Source of the DNA: JBMDXB01 sp048594975
GTDB lineage: Bacteria > Acidobacteriota > Vicinamibacteria > Vicinamibacterales > 2-12-FULL-66-21
Reading direction: 5' to 3'
Assembly: GCA_048594975.1 (NCBI GenBank)
Contig: JBMDXQ010000067.1
Span: 158,294-222,293, forward strand
DNA length: 64,000 bases
The notes beneath the pieces were generated by a model. The model saw only the letters and a program-made list of their open reading frames with translations. It was not told the DNA's origin and ran no database searches. Position numbers and translations under genes: made by a program. This document shows positions 1 through 8,797 of the stretch, piece by piece (positions within the stretch are counted from its first letter, which is position 1; the number at the start of each line of letters is the position of its first letter).

Positions 1-2185
1 GCAGCGACAGGATGTCGCGCCGGTCGGCGCCCACTGCGAGGCGAACGCCGATCTCCCGCGCGCGCTGCACCGCCGAATAAGCGGTCAGCCCGTAGACGCC
101 GACACACGCGAGCACCAGGGCGGCGAGGCCGAAGGCGGCGAAGGTGTTCGCGATGAACCGTTCTCCCCAGCTCGTCGTCCGCCGTCGTTCGGCCATCGTC
201 TGCAGGTCGTAGGCGGCGATCGCCGGATCGATCTCGCGGATCGCACCGCGCACCGACCGGGCCACCGTCTCGGGCGACGCGTCGGCTCGCATCATCAGGG
301 CCATCGTTCGCCAGCCCGCGCGCGCGTAGGGGACGTACACGCTCAGCTTCGACTGCGCCGATTCCTCGCCCAGCTCCTCGTACACGAGATCGGGCGCAAC
401 GCCGACGACGCGGAACGAGGTGACGGTCGTTCCCGTGACGAGGCGCAGGTGACGCCCGACCGCCTGGGTGCCGGGCCAGAACCGGGCCGCCAGCGACTCG
501 TTGACGATGACGAGGTCGGAGCGCTCGTCAGCGCACTCCGAGTCCGTGAACGTGCGTCCCTCGCGCAGGGACGCTGCGAGCGCCTCGAAGAACGACGGCG
601 TGACCGGGATCAGCTGCGCGCCGATCTCGTCGCCGGGCGTCGCGCCGGCGAGATCCGGCACCAGCCGGATGCCATCGCCGCCGTCGTCGCTCGGTATCGC
701 CCCGGTTGCGCCTGTCCGGCGGACGCCCGGCAGTTGGTCGAGGCGCTCGACGATGCGTCGCAGCGCGCCGGCGCGCGCGGCAGGCGTCTCGTACGTGTCG
801 CCGGCGAGGTACACGCGCAGGCTCAGGAGCGGCCGGGGGTCAAAGCCGGCGTCCGCGTGCTGCAGCTGCATGACGCTGCGCGCCAGCAGCGTGGCGGCAA
901 CGAGCAGCGCGAGGCTGGCGGCCACCTGGCCGGCGACGAGCGCGCCCTGCAGGCGCCGCTGATCCGTCGAGGGGCCCTGCTGCCGCGCCGAGTGGAGGGA
1001 GGCCCCGGCCGTCCCGAGCCGTGTGAGGCGCAGCGCCGGCACGAGGCCACACAGCACGGCGGTCAGGCCCGAGATGGCCGTGGTATAGGTCAGCACCCGG
1101 GCGTCGATGGCAAACCGTGCCCAGTACGCCGGCGGTTCGGGCATGGAGGCGAGCAGCCCGTCGAGGCCCCAGCTCGCGACCAGCAACCCGCCGGCGCCGC
1201 CCGCCGCCGCCAGCACCGCTGACTCGATCAGCAGCAGGCGCACGAGCCGGGCGCGGCCGGACCCGAGCGCGAGGCGGACGGTGATCTCGCGCTGCCGTCC
1301 CAGGCCGCGCGCGATCATCAGGCTGGCGACATTGGCGCAGCTCACGAGCAGCACGAGGCCGACCGCGGCGAGCATCGCCGTGAGCGCGCGGCGCGTTCCC
1401 TCGTCGACGACGAAATCGCGGAGGGCCATGACGTGCACGCCCCAGTCCCGGTTGGTGTCCGGATGGCGCGTCGCCAGCGCCGCCGCCAGCGCGCGCATCT
1501 CGGCGCGCGCGTCCTCTTGCGTGACGCCCTCGCGGAACAGGCCGAAGGCGAGCATGACGCGCTGATCCCGGTCCTGGCCGCGCGGTCCGCGGTAGGGCAG
1601 CCACACCTGGTGGCGTTCGGGGAAGGCGAACGACGGCGGCATCACGCCGACGATGGTCAGCGTGCGGCCGTTGACCAGCATCCCGCGGCCGACGATCGCC
1701 TCGTCGCCCGCAAACAGGCGTTGCCAGAGGGCGTGGCTGATGATGACGTGCGATTCGCGGCCGGGCAGCGCGCCGTCCGCGTCGGTGAACCCGCGGCCGC
1801 GCTGCGGCTCGACGCCAAGCAGTCGGAACAATCCGGGCGTCACCGAGGCGGCGAGGACGCGCTCGCCGGCGTCGATCGAGAGGTTGCGCTCGAGAATCCC
1901 CTCGATGCCGTCGAAGCGCTGCGACGCGTCGCGCAGGTCGAGCAGGTCGGCGTACGACAGCACCGAATCGTCCCAGTCGGTCGCCTGCGTCGGGTGCGTC
2001 GAGTGGAGGGTGACCAGGCGCGGCGTGCGATCCCCGAACGGCAGCGGCCGCAGCAGCAGACCGTCCAGGATGCTGTAGACGACCGTGTTCGCGCCGATGC
2101 CGAGCGCGAGCGTGATCAGCGTCGCCGCCGTGAATCCCGGCGAACGCAGCAGCGAGCGGACGGCGAAGCGGAGATCCTGCCGCAT
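1..2185 (-). CDS. ADOP/MacB-family ABC transporter permease (3' end beyond window)
   Basis: The gene is open from an ATG at 2183-2185 to the left edge, giving 728 codons without the C-terminus. The N-terminus (MRQDLRFAVRSLLRSPGF, then a hydrophobic segment LALGIGANTVVYSILDG) is the hallmark of acidobacterial duplicated orphan permeases. A MacB-like periplasmic core follows, then FtsX-type membrane segments (GLVLLVSCANVASLMIARG; REITVRLALGSGR), a second periplasmic core and the start of the second FtsX domain (REIGVRLAVGADRRDIL) at the edge. This duplicated architecture normally gives 800-880 residues. These inner-membrane proteins are thought to pair with a MacB-type ATPase for macrolide or lipoprotein-like export, but no ATPase is adjacent. 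The substrate is unknown. The family call is firm. Confidence 0.9.
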   Translation of the reverse strand, partial: MRQDLRFAVRSLLRSPGFTAATLITLALGIGANTVVYSILDGLLLRPLPFGDRTPRLVTLHSTHPTQATDWDDSVLSYADLLDLRDASQRFDGIEGILERNLSIDAGERVLAASVTPGLFRLLGVEPQRGRGFTDADGALPGRESHVIISHALWQRLFAGDEAIVGRGMLVNGRTLTIVGVMPPSFAFPERHQVWLPYRGPRGQDRDQRVMLAFGLFREGVTQEDARAEMRALAAALATRHPDTNRDWGVHVMALRDFVVDEGTRRALTAMLAAVGLVLLVSCANVASLMIARGLGRQREITVRLALGSGRARLVRLLLIESAVLAAAGGAGGLLVASWGLDGLLASMPEPPAYWARFAIDARVLTYTTAISGLTAVLCGLVPALRLTRLGTAGASLHSARQQGPSTDQRRLQGALVAGQVAASLALLVAATLLARSVMQLQHADAGFDPRPLLSLRVYLAGDTYETPAARAGALRRIVERLDQLPGVRRTGATGAIPSDDGGDGIRLVPDLAGATPGDEIGAQLIPVTPSFFEALAASLREGRTFTDSECADERSDLVIVNESLAARFWPGTQAVGRHLRLVTGTTVTSFRVVGVAPDLVYEELGEESAQSKLSVYVPYARAGWRTMALMMRADASPETVARSVRGAIREIDPAIAAYDLQTMAERRRTTSWGERFIANTFAAFGLAALVLACVGVYGLTAYSAVQRAREIGVRLAVGADRRDILSL

Positions 2186-2367
2186 GGCTGTCGAGGGCCG
2201 GCTCAGGCCGGAGCATCAACCGTGCCGTGGCGGCGCATCGTCCCTATCGCGTTGACCGCGCGCACCTTCCGCCCGCACCACGTGCCCGCCCGGCCCTGCC
2301 GGCGTTCGCCCGCGGGATGCCGCCGTCCCGCAAGCGGACAGGGGCCGGCGGCGCCGCGCGAACCCGA

Positions 2368-2373
2368 TATAAT
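2368..2373 (+). promoter_or_regulatory. -10 element (TATAAT) of the STAS gene, near-leaderless
   Basis: A perfect TATAAT within GATATAATCC ends 11 nt before the ATG at 2385. Transcription would then start only a few nucleotides before the start codon. No clear -35 hexamer is visible and there is no Shine-Dalgarno sequence between the element and the ATG. Confidence 0.5.
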
Positions 2374-2384
2374 CCGCTTGCTGC

Positions 2385-2744
2385 ATGAAGCGGACGCTGC
2401 AGATCTCGGAGCGCGCCGTCGAGGGCATCACCATCCTCGACATGCAGGGACGGTTCGTCCTCGACGAAGTGGATCTGTTCCGGCGGCGCATCGAGGAGCT
2501 GATCCGGCAGAAGCGGGTGCGGATCGTCCTCAACCTGAAGGACATCACCTACATCGACAGCGCCGGCGTCGGCATGATGGTGGGCAAGTACCTGAGCGTC
2601 CGCCGCCACGGGGGCGACATCAAGCTGCTGCGCCTATCGCCGCGCAGCCAGCGGGTGATGACGATCACCCGTCTGCTGACGGTGTTCGAGGCCTTCGACT
2701 CCGAGGAGCAGGCGATCGCGTCGTTCGCGTCCGCGCCGCACTGA
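2385..2744 (+). CDS. STAS-domain anti-sigma factor antagonist (SpoIIAA/RsbV-like)
   Basis: This is a 119-residue single-domain protein spanning a full STAS fold. The beta-strand RIVLNLKDITYIDSAGVGMM carries the DSAG signature with Ser59. In this family that serine is phosphorylated by an anti-sigma kinase and dephosphorylated by a PP2C phosphatase, so the protein normally works by partner switching in the cytoplasm. No kinase or phosphatase partner lies nearby, so it is an orphan here. A TATAAT 11 nt upstream suggests a near-leaderless transcript. The last 80 bp overlap the convergent YjbR-like gene. The family is certain; the regulated pathway is unknown. Confidence 0.9.
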   Translation: MKRTLQISERAVEGITILDMQGRFVLDEVDLFRRRIEELIRQKRVRIVLNLKDITYIDSAGVGMMVGKYLSVRRHGGDIKLLRLSPRSQRVMTITRLLTVFEAFDSEEQAIASFASAPH

Positions 2745-3093
2745 TCGACGGCCCGGCGGCGTCGGCCGCGCGCACGAGCGTATGCGGCGCCGTGTTGCAC
2801 CACGCGGCGCGCAGCGCCTGCCGCACGGCGGCGACCGTGGCTGCATTCAGGTTCACCATCGTGGCGCCTCGCCGGCCCCAGGTCCCCTTGACGGGCGTGA
2901 ACACCTCGGGCGCCCGCCCCGTCAGCGCGTGCTGTTGTTGCGGCGTGAGCTTGACGACGCCCCGGGCCGGGCCCGGGTACCCAAGCGTCGCGAAGATCCT
3001 GCCAGCGACGCGGAAATCGGGATGCCCCATGTGCTGAGCTTCGACCGTCTCCGGGAAGGAGAGTGCCAGCTTCCTGAAATCACGTGCAGTCAT
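2665..3093 (-). CDS. MmcQ/YjbR family protein
   Basis: The protein has 142 residues. MTARDFRKLALSFPETVE followed by HMGHPDFRVAGRIFATLG is the typical N-terminus of the MmcQ/YjbR family, small cytoplasmic proteins with a CyaY-like fold that are often annotated as DNA-binding, with unclear function. The family core ends near residue 105 (VAAVRQALRAAW). The last 35 or so residues are Arg/Ala/Ser-rich, and their last 26 codons lie antisense to the 3' end of the STAS gene. This tail is probably an unstructured read-through extension. The ATG at 3091-3093 is chosen because family homology begins there. The frame stays open far upstream, but only as the antisense of the BNR gene. Confidence 0.8.
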   Translation of the reverse strand: MTARDFRKLALSFPETVEAQHMGHPDFRVAGRIFATLGYPGPARGVVKLTPQQQHALTGRAPEVFTPVKGTWGRRGATMVNLNAATVAAVRQALRAAWCNTAPHTLVRAADAAGPSISAARTRTTRSPAPRSRRPRTPSADG

Positions 3094-3156
3094 CGGGGAA
3101 GAGCCTACCAGACCCGCGCCTGGCGGAGCGGAGCCGGATTTGCACGATCCCTGATC

Positions 3157-3699
3157 GTGAGCAGAGCTGACTGCACACCTCTTGTGCCCGGACGGGGTTG
3201 CCTTGCCGCGGTGCTGGCGATCGGGCTCGCGCTCCTCAGCCCTGGCTGCGCGGCGCTCGATCAGCTTCGCGGCCTCGTCCAGCCGCCGCGCTTCGAGGAA
3301 GCGCCGGGGCAGCCCGCGGAGATCCGCCTGCTGCCTCCGGGGAGCGGTTTGCCGGTCGGGGGCGCGGGCGTGCGGCTGTGGGCCCGCGTCACGAACCCCA
3401 ACGCCTTCGGCTTCACGCTCGGCACGCTGCGCGGGACGCTCTATCTTGAAGACTCGCGGTCTGCGACCGCCGACTTTCCGCTGGGCCTGCCGCTCACCGC
3501 CGGCGCCGACACGGTCATCCCCATCGATCTCTCGATCAGCTTCTCGGACCTGCCCGGGCTCGCCAACGTGATCCGGCGCGCGGCCGGCCGCGAGCCCATC
3601 GGCTATCGCTTCGACGGGACGATCGGCGTCGATGCAGGCCGCTTCGGCCAGCCGACGTTCGGGCCGACGACGCTGCTCGCCGGCGACATCCGGCCGTGA
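3157..3699 (+). CDS. Secreted lipoprotein with LEA type 2 (LEA14-like) domain
   Basis: A hydrophobic segment LAAVLAIGLALLSPGC ends in a lipobox cysteine, so the mature protein should be a lipid-anchored envelope protein. The rest forms one immunoglobulin-like LEA_2/WHy domain, with recognisable stretches PRFEEAPGQPAEIRLL, ARVTNPNAFGFTLG and PLGLPLTAGADTVI. The family is linked to desiccation and stress tolerance, but no bacterial function is fixed. The start is uncertain: GTG at 3157 is used (180 residues), and GTG at 3184 would give a more compact signal peptide. The frame is open back to 2782, but that stretch is antisense to the YjbR gene. Confidence 0.72.
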   Translation: MSRADCTPLVPGRGCLAAVLAIGLALLSPGCAALDQLRGLVQPPRFEEAPGQPAEIRLLPPGSGLPVGGAGVRLWARVTNPNAFGFTLGTLRGTLYLEDSRSATADFPLGLPLTAGADTVIPIDLSISFSDLPGLANVIRRAAGREPIGYRFDGTIGVDAGRFGQPTFGPTTLLAGDIRP

Positions 3700-3737
3700 C
3701 GCGGGTAACTGGTAGCTGGCAGCTGTTTTCGCTCGGA

Positions 3738-3743
3738 TATACT
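3738..3743 (+). promoter_or_regulatory. -10 element (TATACT) of the BNR-propeller gene, leaderless
   Basis: TATACT within GGATATACTCC ends 7 nt before the ATG at 3751, so transcription is predicted to begin at or next to the start codon. No ribosome binding site is present, which fits leaderless translation. Confidence 0.45.
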
Positions 3744-3750
3744 CCGCGCC

Positions 3751-6700
3751 ATGTCGAGGCGAGCTCTTCTCCTGCTCGGGTTGTTCGCTCTTGCCGCGGC
3801 GGTGGATCGCGCGCCGGCGCGCGGCACGGCTGCGGTCGCTGCGTACGCGCAGCCGTACACGGCGCCCTCCGCAGGTCCCCTCGTCGATCTCATCAACTAC
3901 CGCGACCTCCGCTGGCGGAACGTCGGCCCGACGCGCGGAGGCCGGGTCACGGCGATCGCGGGCGTACGCAGCCAGCCCTGCACCTTCTACATGGGCGCTA
4001 CCGGCGGTGGCGTGTGGAAGACGGACACGTGCGGCAACGCGTGGTCGCCGGTCAGCGATGGGCAGATCGACACCGGCTCGATCGGGGCGATCGACGTGTC
4101 GGAGTCCAACCCGTCGATCGTCTGGGTCGGCACGGGCAGCGCGGCGATTCGCAGCAACGTCATCATCGGCCGCGGTGTCTACAAATCCGCCGACGCCGGA
4201 CGCATCTGGCAGTTCATGGGTCTGCGCGACGCCGGCCAGATCGGCAGCATCGTCGTCCATCCGTCGGACCCGGACGTGGTCTGGCTCGCCGCGCTCGGAA
4301 CCCCGTACGGCCCGAACGCCGAACGCGGCATCTTCAAGACCGCCGACGGTGGCCGCACGTGGACGAAAACGCTGTTCGTGAACGACACCACCGGCGGTCG
4401 CGCGCTCGCGATCAACTACTCGAACCCGAACGAGCTCTACGCCGGCATGTACCGGGCGTTCCGCCAGGGCTGGAACATCGTCAGCGGCGGGCCGGCGGCC
4501 GAGGGCGGCATCTACAAGTCCACCGACGGCGGCGTCTCGTGGACGAAGCTGTCCGCAGGCCTTCCGCAGACGCTGATTGGCAAGATCGATCTGGACGTCG
4601 CGCGCAGCAATCCGAAGGTGGTGTACGCGATGGTCGAGGCGCCCGGCAGCGAGGGTGGGTTGTACCGCTCCGACGATGCCGGCGCGACGTGGCGGAACGT
4701 GAACAACGCCGCCAACCTGCGCGCGCGTCCCTTCTACTTCAACTACGTGGACGTGAACCCGAAGGACGAGAACGAGGTGTGGGTGAACGCCCTCGCGCTG
4801 TTCAAGTCGGCCGACGGCGGCCGGACGTTCACCACCGTGCCGACGCCGCACGGCGACAACCACGGCATCTGGTTCAATCCGGATACGCCGCGAATCGCGA
4901 TCCAGGCGAACGACGGCGGCGCAAACGTGACCATCGATGGCGGCCGATCGTGGTCGTCGATTCTCAACCAGCCGACCGCCGAGCTCTACATGGTCAGCGT
5001 GGACGAGCAGCACCCGTACAGGCTCTACGGGCCGCAGCAGGACAACTCGACGGTGATCGTACCGAGCCTGCCGCCGCATGCCTGGGGATTCGATCACCCG
5101 GCGCAGGCGTGGAAGCAGGCCTCCGGGTGCGAGACCGGGGGTGTCTGGCCGACACCCGACGGGAAGGTGATCTGGGGGGCGTGCAAGGGCGAGGTAGAGC
5201 GTTACAGCGTGGAGACCGGGCAGTCGCAGGGCAAGTGGATCTACCCGCAGAACCGCTACGGCCACCACCCGGACGACATCAGGTACCGGTTCCCGCGGCA
5301 GACGGTGATCTTCGTGTCGCCTCACAACCCGAAGGTCGTCTACCAGGCATCGCACGTGATGCACCGGTCCACCGACGACGGTGTCACGTGGCAGGTGATC
5401 AGCCCGGACCTGACCGCACACGAGAAACGGTTCCAGATCGTGCCAGGCAACCCGATCACCCGCGACGTCACGGGCGAGGAGGTCTATTCCTCGATCTATT
5501 CCGCGGTCGAGTCGAGGCTCGAGCCCGGCGTGCTCTGGGTCGGCGCCAACGACGGCCCGGTCCACGTGTCGCGCGACAACGGCCGGACGTGGAAGAACGT
5601 GACGCCGGCGGCGCTGCCGCCGGGCGGGCGCGTGCAGAACATCGAGGACTCGCCGCACCGCAAGGGCTCGGCGTACATCGCCGTCTACCGGTTCCTCCGG
5701 GAGCACGACCTTCACCCCTACATCCTTGCGACCGATGACTACGGCGCGACGTGGACCCGGCTGACGGACGGCAGCAACGGCATCCCCGACTCGCACCCGA
5801 CGCGCGTCGTCCGTGAAGATCCTGGGCGCGAGGGTCTGCTCTACGCGGGAACCGAGTTCGGCGTATTCGTGTCGTTCGACGACGGACGATCCTGGCAGTC
5901 GCTTCAGCAGAACCTGCCCGCGACGCCGGTGACCGATCTTCGCGTGCACCGCGGGGATCTCGTCATCTCGACCATGGGGCGCTCGTTCTGGATCATGGAC
6001 GACGTCAGCCCGCTGCGGCAGCTCTCGGCGATGGCCGTGCCGACCGGGCCTGGCGCGTCCGCGCGGCCCGGAGTCCGCGTCGGACCGCTGGTGAGCTCGG
6101 CCCGCGGCGGCATGGCTGTCGGGGCCGCGGCCACCGTCAGTGTGGGCAGGGAAGATGCCGGCAGAGCAGGACGGCAGGCGCGAGCTAACGCGCCGGCGCC
6201 CACGCCGGTGCGTCTGCCACGGCCCGTGTTGTTGCAGCCGGCCGACACGATTCGGTATCGGCACGCCGCCGGTGCACGCGGCGGCGGCCCGCCTCAGTAT
6301 GGACCGGTCGCCGCCGCGCTCGACTACATCCTTCCGGCCGGCTTCAAGGCTCCGCTGTCGCTCGAGATCCTCGACTCCGGGGGGCGCGCCGTGCGCACCG
6401 TTTCGAGCGATTCGCGGCCCGCCGGCGCAGCGGGCGGCGGCGCGACCACGGCACCGGACGATCCCGAGCCGCTCGTGCGCGGCGGGCGGAATCGCGGCGG
6501 GGTTGCGCGGTTGACGGCGCAGGAAGGGCACAACCGGTTCATGTGGGACTACCGGTGGTCGAACAGCGGTCCCCTGGTCGCGCCGGGGAAGTACACCGTG
6601 CAGCTGAAGAGCGGTGACCGCCTGCTCGACCCGCCGCGCACATTCGTCGTCTCGATCGATCCTCGCGTCCTGAAGGACGGTATCGCCGTCGTGGACCTCG

Positions 6701-7053
6701 TCGAGCAGGAGAAGTTCCTGCTCGAAGTGCGCGACGCGATCGCCCGCGCCGAGGCGCTGCGCCTGAAGCTCCAGGAGGCGATGGCCAGAGCCGGTATTCA
6801 GCCGAGCCCCGCACCAGGTCCCGGCCAATCGCCGGGCGCGATCACGCACGCGCACCCCCTGCAGGCGCTGTGGGGGCGGCTGGTCACCGCCCCCGGCACC
6901 TACCAGCAGGGGATGCTGATCGACCAGCTTGGCAACATCGTGCGCGCCGAGGGCGGTGCGGACCAGAAGGTCGGGCGTGAGGCGCGCAGGCGCTTCGAGG
7001 ACCTGATGAAGGAACTCCAGGCGATCGAGGCGGCCGTGAGACAGGCGCTCTGA
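3751..7053 (+). CDS. Secreted sortilin/VPS10-type BNR beta-propeller protein, 1,100 aa
   Basis: A signal peptide (MSRRALLLLGLFALAAAVD and following Ala-rich stretch) precedes a large beta-propeller region of about residues 45-730. The region is full of Asp-box/BNR repeats such as TDGGVSW, SDDAGATW, TDDGVTW, RDNGRTW, TDDYGATW and FDDGRSW. Such proteins are often annotated as glycosyl hydrolases or WD40/YVTN/BNR-like proteins and are abundant in acidobacterial secretomes. The C-terminal 370 residues hold a beta-sandwich-like segment (KAPLSLEILDSGGRAVRTV; FMWDYRWSNSGPLVAPGKY) resembling FlgD-type Ig folds, then a helical end. No catalytic residue set can be named, so it may be a binding scaffold rather than an enzyme. 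The start is supported by the signal peptide and the adjacent -10 box. Confidence 0.85.
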   Translation: MSRRALLLLGLFALAAAVDRAPARGTAAVAAYAQPYTAPSAGPLVDLINYRDLRWRNVGPTRGGRVTAIAGVRSQPCTFYMGATGGGVWKTDTCGNAWSPVSDGQIDTGSIGAIDVSESNPSIVWVGTGSAAIRSNVIIGRGVYKSADAGRIWQFMGLRDAGQIGSIVVHPSDPDVVWLAALGTPYGPNAERGIFKTADGGRTWTKTLFVNDTTGGRALAINYSNPNELYAGMYRAFRQGWNIVSGGPAAEGGIYKSTDGGVSWTKLSAGLPQTLIGKIDLDVARSNPKVVYAMVEAPGSEGGLYRSDDAGATWRNVNNAANLRARPFYFNYVDVNPKDENEVWVNALALFKSADGGRTFTTVPTPHGDNHGIWFNPDTPRIAIQANDGGANVTIDGGRSWSSILNQPTAELYMVSVDEQHPYRLYGPQQDNSTVIVPSLPPHAWGFDHPAQAWKQASGCETGGVWPTPDGKVIWGACKGEVERYSVETGQSQGKWIYPQNRYGHHPDDIRYRFPRQTVIFVSPHNPKVVYQASHVMHRSTDDGVTWQVISPDLTAHEKRFQIVPGNPITRDVTGEEVYSSIYSAVESRLEPGVLWVGANDGPVHVSRDNGRTWKNVTPAALPPGGRVQNIEDSPHRKGSAYIAVYRFLREHDLHPYILATDDYGATWTRLTDGSNGIPDSHPTRVVREDPGREGLLYAGTEFGVFVSFDDGRSWQSLQQNLPATPVTDLRVHRGDLVISTMGRSFWIMDDVSPLRQLSAMAVPTGPGASARPGVRVGPLVSSARGGMAVGAAATVSVGREDAGRAGRQARANAPAPTPVRLPRPVLLQPADTIRYRHAAGARGGGPPQYGPVAAALDYILPAGFKAPLSLEILDSGGRAVRTVSSDSRPAGAAGGGATTAPDDPEPLVRGGRNRGGVARLTAQEGHNRFMWDYRWSNSGPLVAPGKYTVQLKSGDRLLDPPRTFVVSIDPRVLKDGIAVVDLVEQEKFLLEVRDAIARAEALRLKLQEAMARAGIQPSPAPGPGQSPGAITHAHPLQALWGRLVTAPGTYQQGMLIDQLGNIVRAEGGADQKVGREARRRFEDLMKELQAIEAAVRQAL

Positions 7054-7071
7054 GGTCAGTTCCGCCTGCGG

Positions 7072-8736
7072 CTACGGCCGCGCGTTCAGCGCACGGACGA
7101 GCGCGGGGTCGCGCGAATAGATGTCGCGCGCAATCCGCAGGTCGCCCGACGCGCCGACGCTGACCGTCCAGTAGACGATCAGCACCGGCAGCGGGCGATC
7201 GAGCACCACGGTCTCGGAAGCGCCCGACGCGACCACGCGCTCGATCGCCTCGGGCGTCCAGCGGTCTTGCCCCTCGAGCAGCAGGGCGGCGAGTTCCAGC
7301 GGCCGCTCGACGCGGATGCATCCCGAGCTGAACGTCCGCGTGTCCGCGCTGAACAGCTCCCGGCTCGGCGTGTCGTGCAGGAAGACGGCGTGCTCGTTGG
7401 GAAAGACGAACTTCACGCGCCCGAGCGCGTTGTCCGGACCTGGCGGCTGGCGCAGCGTGTAGCGGAACGTCGCCGGCGTGGCCGCCTGCCAGTCGATCGA
7501 CGACGGATCGACCGCGCGCCCGGCGCGATCGAGGACGGTCAGGCGCTTCTTCCGGATTGCGTTCTCCCCGCGCTTCATCGCGGCAAGGACGTCTTTGGCG
7601 AGGATCGTCGGCGGCACTGTCCAGTCCGGATTGAACACGAGATAGCGCACGTCCGCGCGGAACGCCGGCGTCTGCCGCGCCTCGCGGCCGATTTGGGTGC
7701 GCGACTCCCAGACGTTCTTGCGCTCGCGGATGTAATAGATCTTGAACGCGGGCAGGTTGACCAACAGGAACGTGTCCTGCAGCCCGCCGAGCACCCAACG
7801 CGCGCGTTCCAGGTTCGCCCGCGTCTGGTCGATGCGTGCGTGGACGGAGACGTTCATCGCCTCGACGGTGGCGCGGCCGACGACGCCGTCGGGCGCCAGG
7901 CGGTGGCGATCCTGGAAGCGCTTCACTGCCGCTTCGAGCGCGGAGTCGTAGGCCTGCGCGGCGATTGCGTCCGACAGCTCAGGCCCCTTCCCCCGCTGCA
8001 GGTCGCCGCTCGCGTGCAGCCGCGCCCGCAACTGTGCGACGCGCGGGTCGCTCGCGCCGGGCTTCAACGGCCGGCCCGGCGGCACGGCGGGCCAGCCGCC
8101 GCGGTGCGCGATCGCGCGCAGCGACGCCAGCGCCTGCCGGAGGCCGCGGTAGATGAAGTGGTCCGGCGCCGCCGCCGCGATCGCGTCGGCCACGGACGGG
8201 GCGGCGGCCAGGCGTGCGAGCTCGGTTTCGAGCCGTGGCGCGCCCTCTCGGGGATCTACGTTCCACCGTCGATCGAGCGCGGACGGCCGGACCGTCCCGT
8301 ACCGCACCTCGTCGATGAGCGCCGCCACCGCGTCGGTCAGCAGCAGCTGCAGGTCGGCGTCCTCCGGCGGCGTCCGCGCGCTGCCGCGCGCGAGCAGCGC
8401 GTCGATGGCCGCCAGGTGGTAGCGGGCGGGGACGAGGCCGTCGAGTTCGCTCGCGATGATGGCCCGGCGGATCTGATCCGAGACGGCCGGCACGCGCCAC
8501 GCGGGGGCGAATCCCCGCTGTTGGAAGAAATGGGCGACGGCGTCGCGCCGCCGCAGCGTGGCGCCGGCGATCGATGCCGCGCCGCCCTCGTGCAGCTGCT
8601 CGACGCGGACGCGGAGCGCTTCATTCGCCGGCCGGCCGGGCGCTGCGAACTGGGCGACCGCGAGCAGAAGCAGAATCAGGGTCAACGCGCTGATTATTCG
8701 TGCCGGAAAAAGTGAAGGCCAGCAAAAAGCTGGCAC
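7072..8736 (-). CDS. L,D-transpeptidase, YcbB/LdtD-like, with peptidoglycan-binding domain
   Basis: The protein has 554 residues with an N-terminal membrane anchor or signal (LTLILLLLAVAQFAAPG), so it acts in the periplasm on peptidoglycan. The order is a YcbB scaffold domain, a PG_binding_1 repeat (KRFQDRHRLAPDGVVGRATV, about residues 275-295) and a C-terminal YkuD catalytic domain. The YkuD domain contains HDTPSRELF (His454) and SSGCIRVERP with nucleophile Cys473. The family makes 3-3 cross-links between meso-diaminopimelate residues or attaches proteins to the wall. The GTG at 8734-8736 gives the full signal; a TTG a few codons inside is possible. It converges with the BNR gene and diverges from the TPR gene. 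Confidence 0.9.
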   Translation of the reverse strand: MPAFCWPSLFPARIISALTLILLLLAVAQFAAPGRPANEALRVRVEQLHEGGAASIAGATLRRRDAVAHFFQQRGFAPAWRVPAVSDQIRRAIIASELDGLVPARYHLAAIDALLARGSARTPPEDADLQLLLTDAVAALIDEVRYGTVRPSALDRRWNVDPREGAPRLETELARLAAAPSVADAIAAAAPDHFIYRGLRQALASLRAIAHRGGWPAVPPGRPLKPGASDPRVAQLRARLHASGDLQRGKGPELSDAIAAQAYDSALEAAVKRFQDRHRLAPDGVVGRATVEAMNVSVHARIDQTRANLERARWVLGGLQDTFLLVNLPAFKIYYIRERKNVWESRTQIGREARQTPAFRADVRYLVFNPDWTVPPTILAKDVLAAMKRGENAIRKKRLTVLDRAGRAVDPSSIDWQAATPATFRYTLRQPPGPDNALGRVKFVFPNEHAVFLHDTPSRELFSADTRTFSSGCIRVERPLELAALLLEGQDRWTPEAIERVVASGASETVVLDRPLPVLIVYWTVSVGASGDLRIARDIYSRDPALVRALNARP

Positions 8737-8797
8737 TCACCGGCCGCCGCGGGTAAGCTTCAGGCACCACGCCTGCCTGACGCACCGGGGACATCCG

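Noticed and set aside
2665..6855. A 1,396-codon open frame on the minus strand
   Set aside because: Only its last 142 codons match a known family (YjbR-like). The rest is Arg/Ala/His-rich antisense of the lipoprotein and BNR genes, as expected from codon bias at high GC.
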